Shown piece after piece: positions 5,272 through 6,153 of a DNA stretch of 6,153 nucleotides (position 1 is the first letter of the stretch; each line of letters begins with the position of its first letter). The DNA is from Methylococcaceae bacterium. GTDB taxonomy: Bacteria > Pseudomonadota > Gammaproteobacteria > Methylococcales > Methylococcaceae. The position numbers were made by a program, and so were the translations under genes. The stretch spans positions 1 to 6,153 of the forward strand of contig JAJRDJ010000149.1 in NCBI GenBank assembly GCA_028678445.1, read 5' to 3'. The notes below the pieces were generated by a model that saw only the letters and a program-made list of their open reading frames with translations, was not told where the DNA came from and did not search any database.

Positions 5272-5400
5272 TTGTTTCGGCAGGGGCGCGAGGAAACCGC
5301 CAGCATTGCCCTGGCGGTGGCGCTGCAGACTGTTCGCAATGGCGTGCCGCCGCCGGCCAGCGAGGGTGAACTGAAGGAGGCCATCCGCCTCACCCGGTGG
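5272..5400 (+). pseudogene. Possible malic-enzyme C-terminal remnant
   Basis: The frame reads LFRQGREETASIALAVALQT, then VRNGVPPPASEGELKEAIRL and TRW. NAD(P)-dependent malic enzymes end with a similar pattern: a Leu-Phe/Tyr-Pro run, R-E-V-S, (I/V)ALAVA, G-V-A-P, E-L-x-x-x-I and a Trp. These enzymes convert malate to pyruvate and CO2. Codon use (G/C in third positions) looks like that of a real gene here, unlike the flanks. Upstream of 5272 no frame continues the similarity, and after TRW the family ending is not found; the frame runs into the palindrome and stops at TGA 5446-5448. If correct, it is only the last ~43 residues of a ~550-residue enzyme. The match is short and from memory of the family, so the call is tentative. 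Confidence 0.3.
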
Positions 5401-5422
5401 GTATCCGGCCTATTTCATTTTT

Positions 5423-5469
5423 CCGGCGTGAAGTGGCGTCTCGCATGAGACGCCCGTTTCACCCGCCGG
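5423..5469. repeat. 47-bp interrupted palindrome behind mutL
   Basis: Three nested stems share one centre: CCGGCG (5423-5428) with CGCCGG (5464-5469), TGAA (5429-5432) with TTCA (5458-5461), and GGCGTCTC (5435-5442) with GAGACGCC (5447-5454) around GCAT. This gives 18 paired bases with short mismatched steps. It ends five bases before the mutL stop codon, between convergent genes, where a shared terminator would be useful. However, no T-run follows it on either strand (the T-run lies before it on the plus strand). It is therefore a cruciform, a REP-like unit or a non-canonical terminator. Confidence 0.75.
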
Positions 5470-5474
5470 GCGCA

Positions 5475-6153
5475 TCAGCGCCCACGCTGAAACAGGCTGT
5501 TCAGCGCCGCGAGGCTCAGCTGCACCCAGGTTGGCCGGCCATGATTGCACTGGCCGCTGCGTTCGGTGGCTTCCATCTCCCGAAGCAGGGCATTCATCTC
5601 CGGTACCGTCAGTTTACGGTTGGCGCGCACCGCGCCATGACAGGCCATGGTCGCCAGCATTCCGTTGAGGATTTCCTCCACCCGCAGGCTATGGCCGTGC
5701 GCGTTCAGGTCGGCCAGGACATCACGCACCAGATGTTCGCCGTTGCCTTGGCAGAGCAGGGCGGGCAAGGCGCGGATCAACAGGGTGTCCGGGCTGATGC
5801 GGTCCAGTTCGATGCCCAGTTCCGCCAGTTGCCCGCCGTGCTCGGTGGCCAGATCAGCCTCGGCCGCGCTGACCTTCAGACGAATTGGCAACAACAGCGG
5901 CTGACTCGGCACCGCACCCGCCCGCTGTTGCTGCTTGAGTTTTTCATACGTCACCCGCTCATGCGCGGCGTGGGCATCCACCAGAATCAGCCCTAGCCGG
6001 TTCTCCGCCAGAATGAAAGCCCCGTGCAAATGCGCCAGCGCGAGACCCAGCGGAGGGTGGCCCTCCTCATCGAACGGTAATTGAGGCGGCGCGGCCTGCC
6101 TTTGGCCCGGTGATCCGTAGAGTCCGGCATAGTTCTCAAGAATGTCCGCGACG
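5475..6153 (-). CDS. mutL: DNA mismatch repair protein MutL, C-terminal part
   Basis: The minus-strand frame is open from the right edge to TGA 5477-5475, giving 225 complete codons of the C-terminal region. MutL couples mismatch recognition by MutS to strand incision. The visible part opens with the tail of the proline-rich linker, followed by PLGLALAHLHGAFILAEN and LVDAHAAHERVTYE. The latter fits the DxHA(x)2E(x)4E metal-binding endonuclease motif (Asp, His and both Glu present), so this MutL probably nicks DNA itself, as in organisms without MutH. Further on, ACHGAVRANRKL and QCNHGRPTW form the second conserved C-terminal block, and the protein ends FQRGR, as in many proteobacterial MutLs. 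The N-terminal GHKL ATPase domain lies outside the window. The apparent Met start near 6029 is internal, because homology continues upstream. No downstream partner gene such as miaA is found. Confidence 0.96.
   Translation of the reverse strand, partial: VADILENYAGLYGSPGQRQAAPPQLPFDEEGHPPLGLALAHLHGAFILAENRLGLILVDAHAAHERVTYEKLKQQQRAGAVPSQPLLLPIRLKVSAAEADLATEHGGQLAELGIELDRISPDTLLIRALPALLCQGNGEHLVRDVLADLNAHGHSLRVEEILNGMLATMACHGAVRANRKLTVPEMNALLREMEATERSGQCNHGRPTWVQLSLAALNSLFQRGR

Overview
This window looks like a piece of a GC-rich proteobacterial chromosome, probably a gammaproteobacterium. The evidence is a MutL C-terminus ending FQRGR and carrying the endonuclease motif, a periplasmic c-type cytochrome protein, and insertion-sequence families common in such genomes. 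The taxonomic placement is inference. Only three genes look intact or intact up to the window edge. They are the start of an exported protein at the left edge (1-155, minus), a cytochrome c fusion protein (4208-5077, plus), and the C-terminal third or so of mutL at the right edge (5475-6153, minus).

Everything from about 579 to 3884 is a graveyard of mobile and accessory DNA. From left to right: (i) the left end of an IS3-family element with the first ~27 codons of orfA (579-722); (ii) head-on against it, the remains of an excisionase-like (helix-turn-helix) antitoxin gene (720-1083, minus), which has a frameshift and no C-terminus or toxin partner; (iii) one long decayed transposase gene on the minus strand (1186-3092). 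Piecing its frames together shows a DruA-like (DUF4338) domain joined in one ancestral reading direction to an ISAs1-family DDE transposase. It now carries at least six frameshifts, six in-frame stops and a lost catalytic aspartate; (iv) an unrecognised 86-codon reading frame (3160-3420, plus); (v) a group II intron remnant in which only the 3' part is clear: the maturase C-terminus, a well-formed domain V hairpin and a domain VI-like hairpin (3520-3884).

Right of this the sequence becomes ordinary. An intergenic stretch with a weak promoter leads to the cytochrome c gene. This is a signal-peptide protein whose N-terminal half resembles the molybdopterin-oxidoreductase (YedY/sulfite-oxidase-like) fold without its metal-binding cysteine, and whose C-terminal half is a monohaem cytochrome c. 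It converges on mutL. Between them lie a possible decayed malic-enzyme tail (5272-5400) and a 47-bp interrupted palindrome (5423-5469) just behind the mutL stop codon.

The most interesting item is the DruA-ISAs1 fusion. It ties the family of the Druantia defence protein DruA to transposase machinery, although this copy is dead. Second is the cytochrome fusion with a probably metal-free oxidoreductase fold. I found no CRISPR array, tRNA, rRNA or complete defence system.
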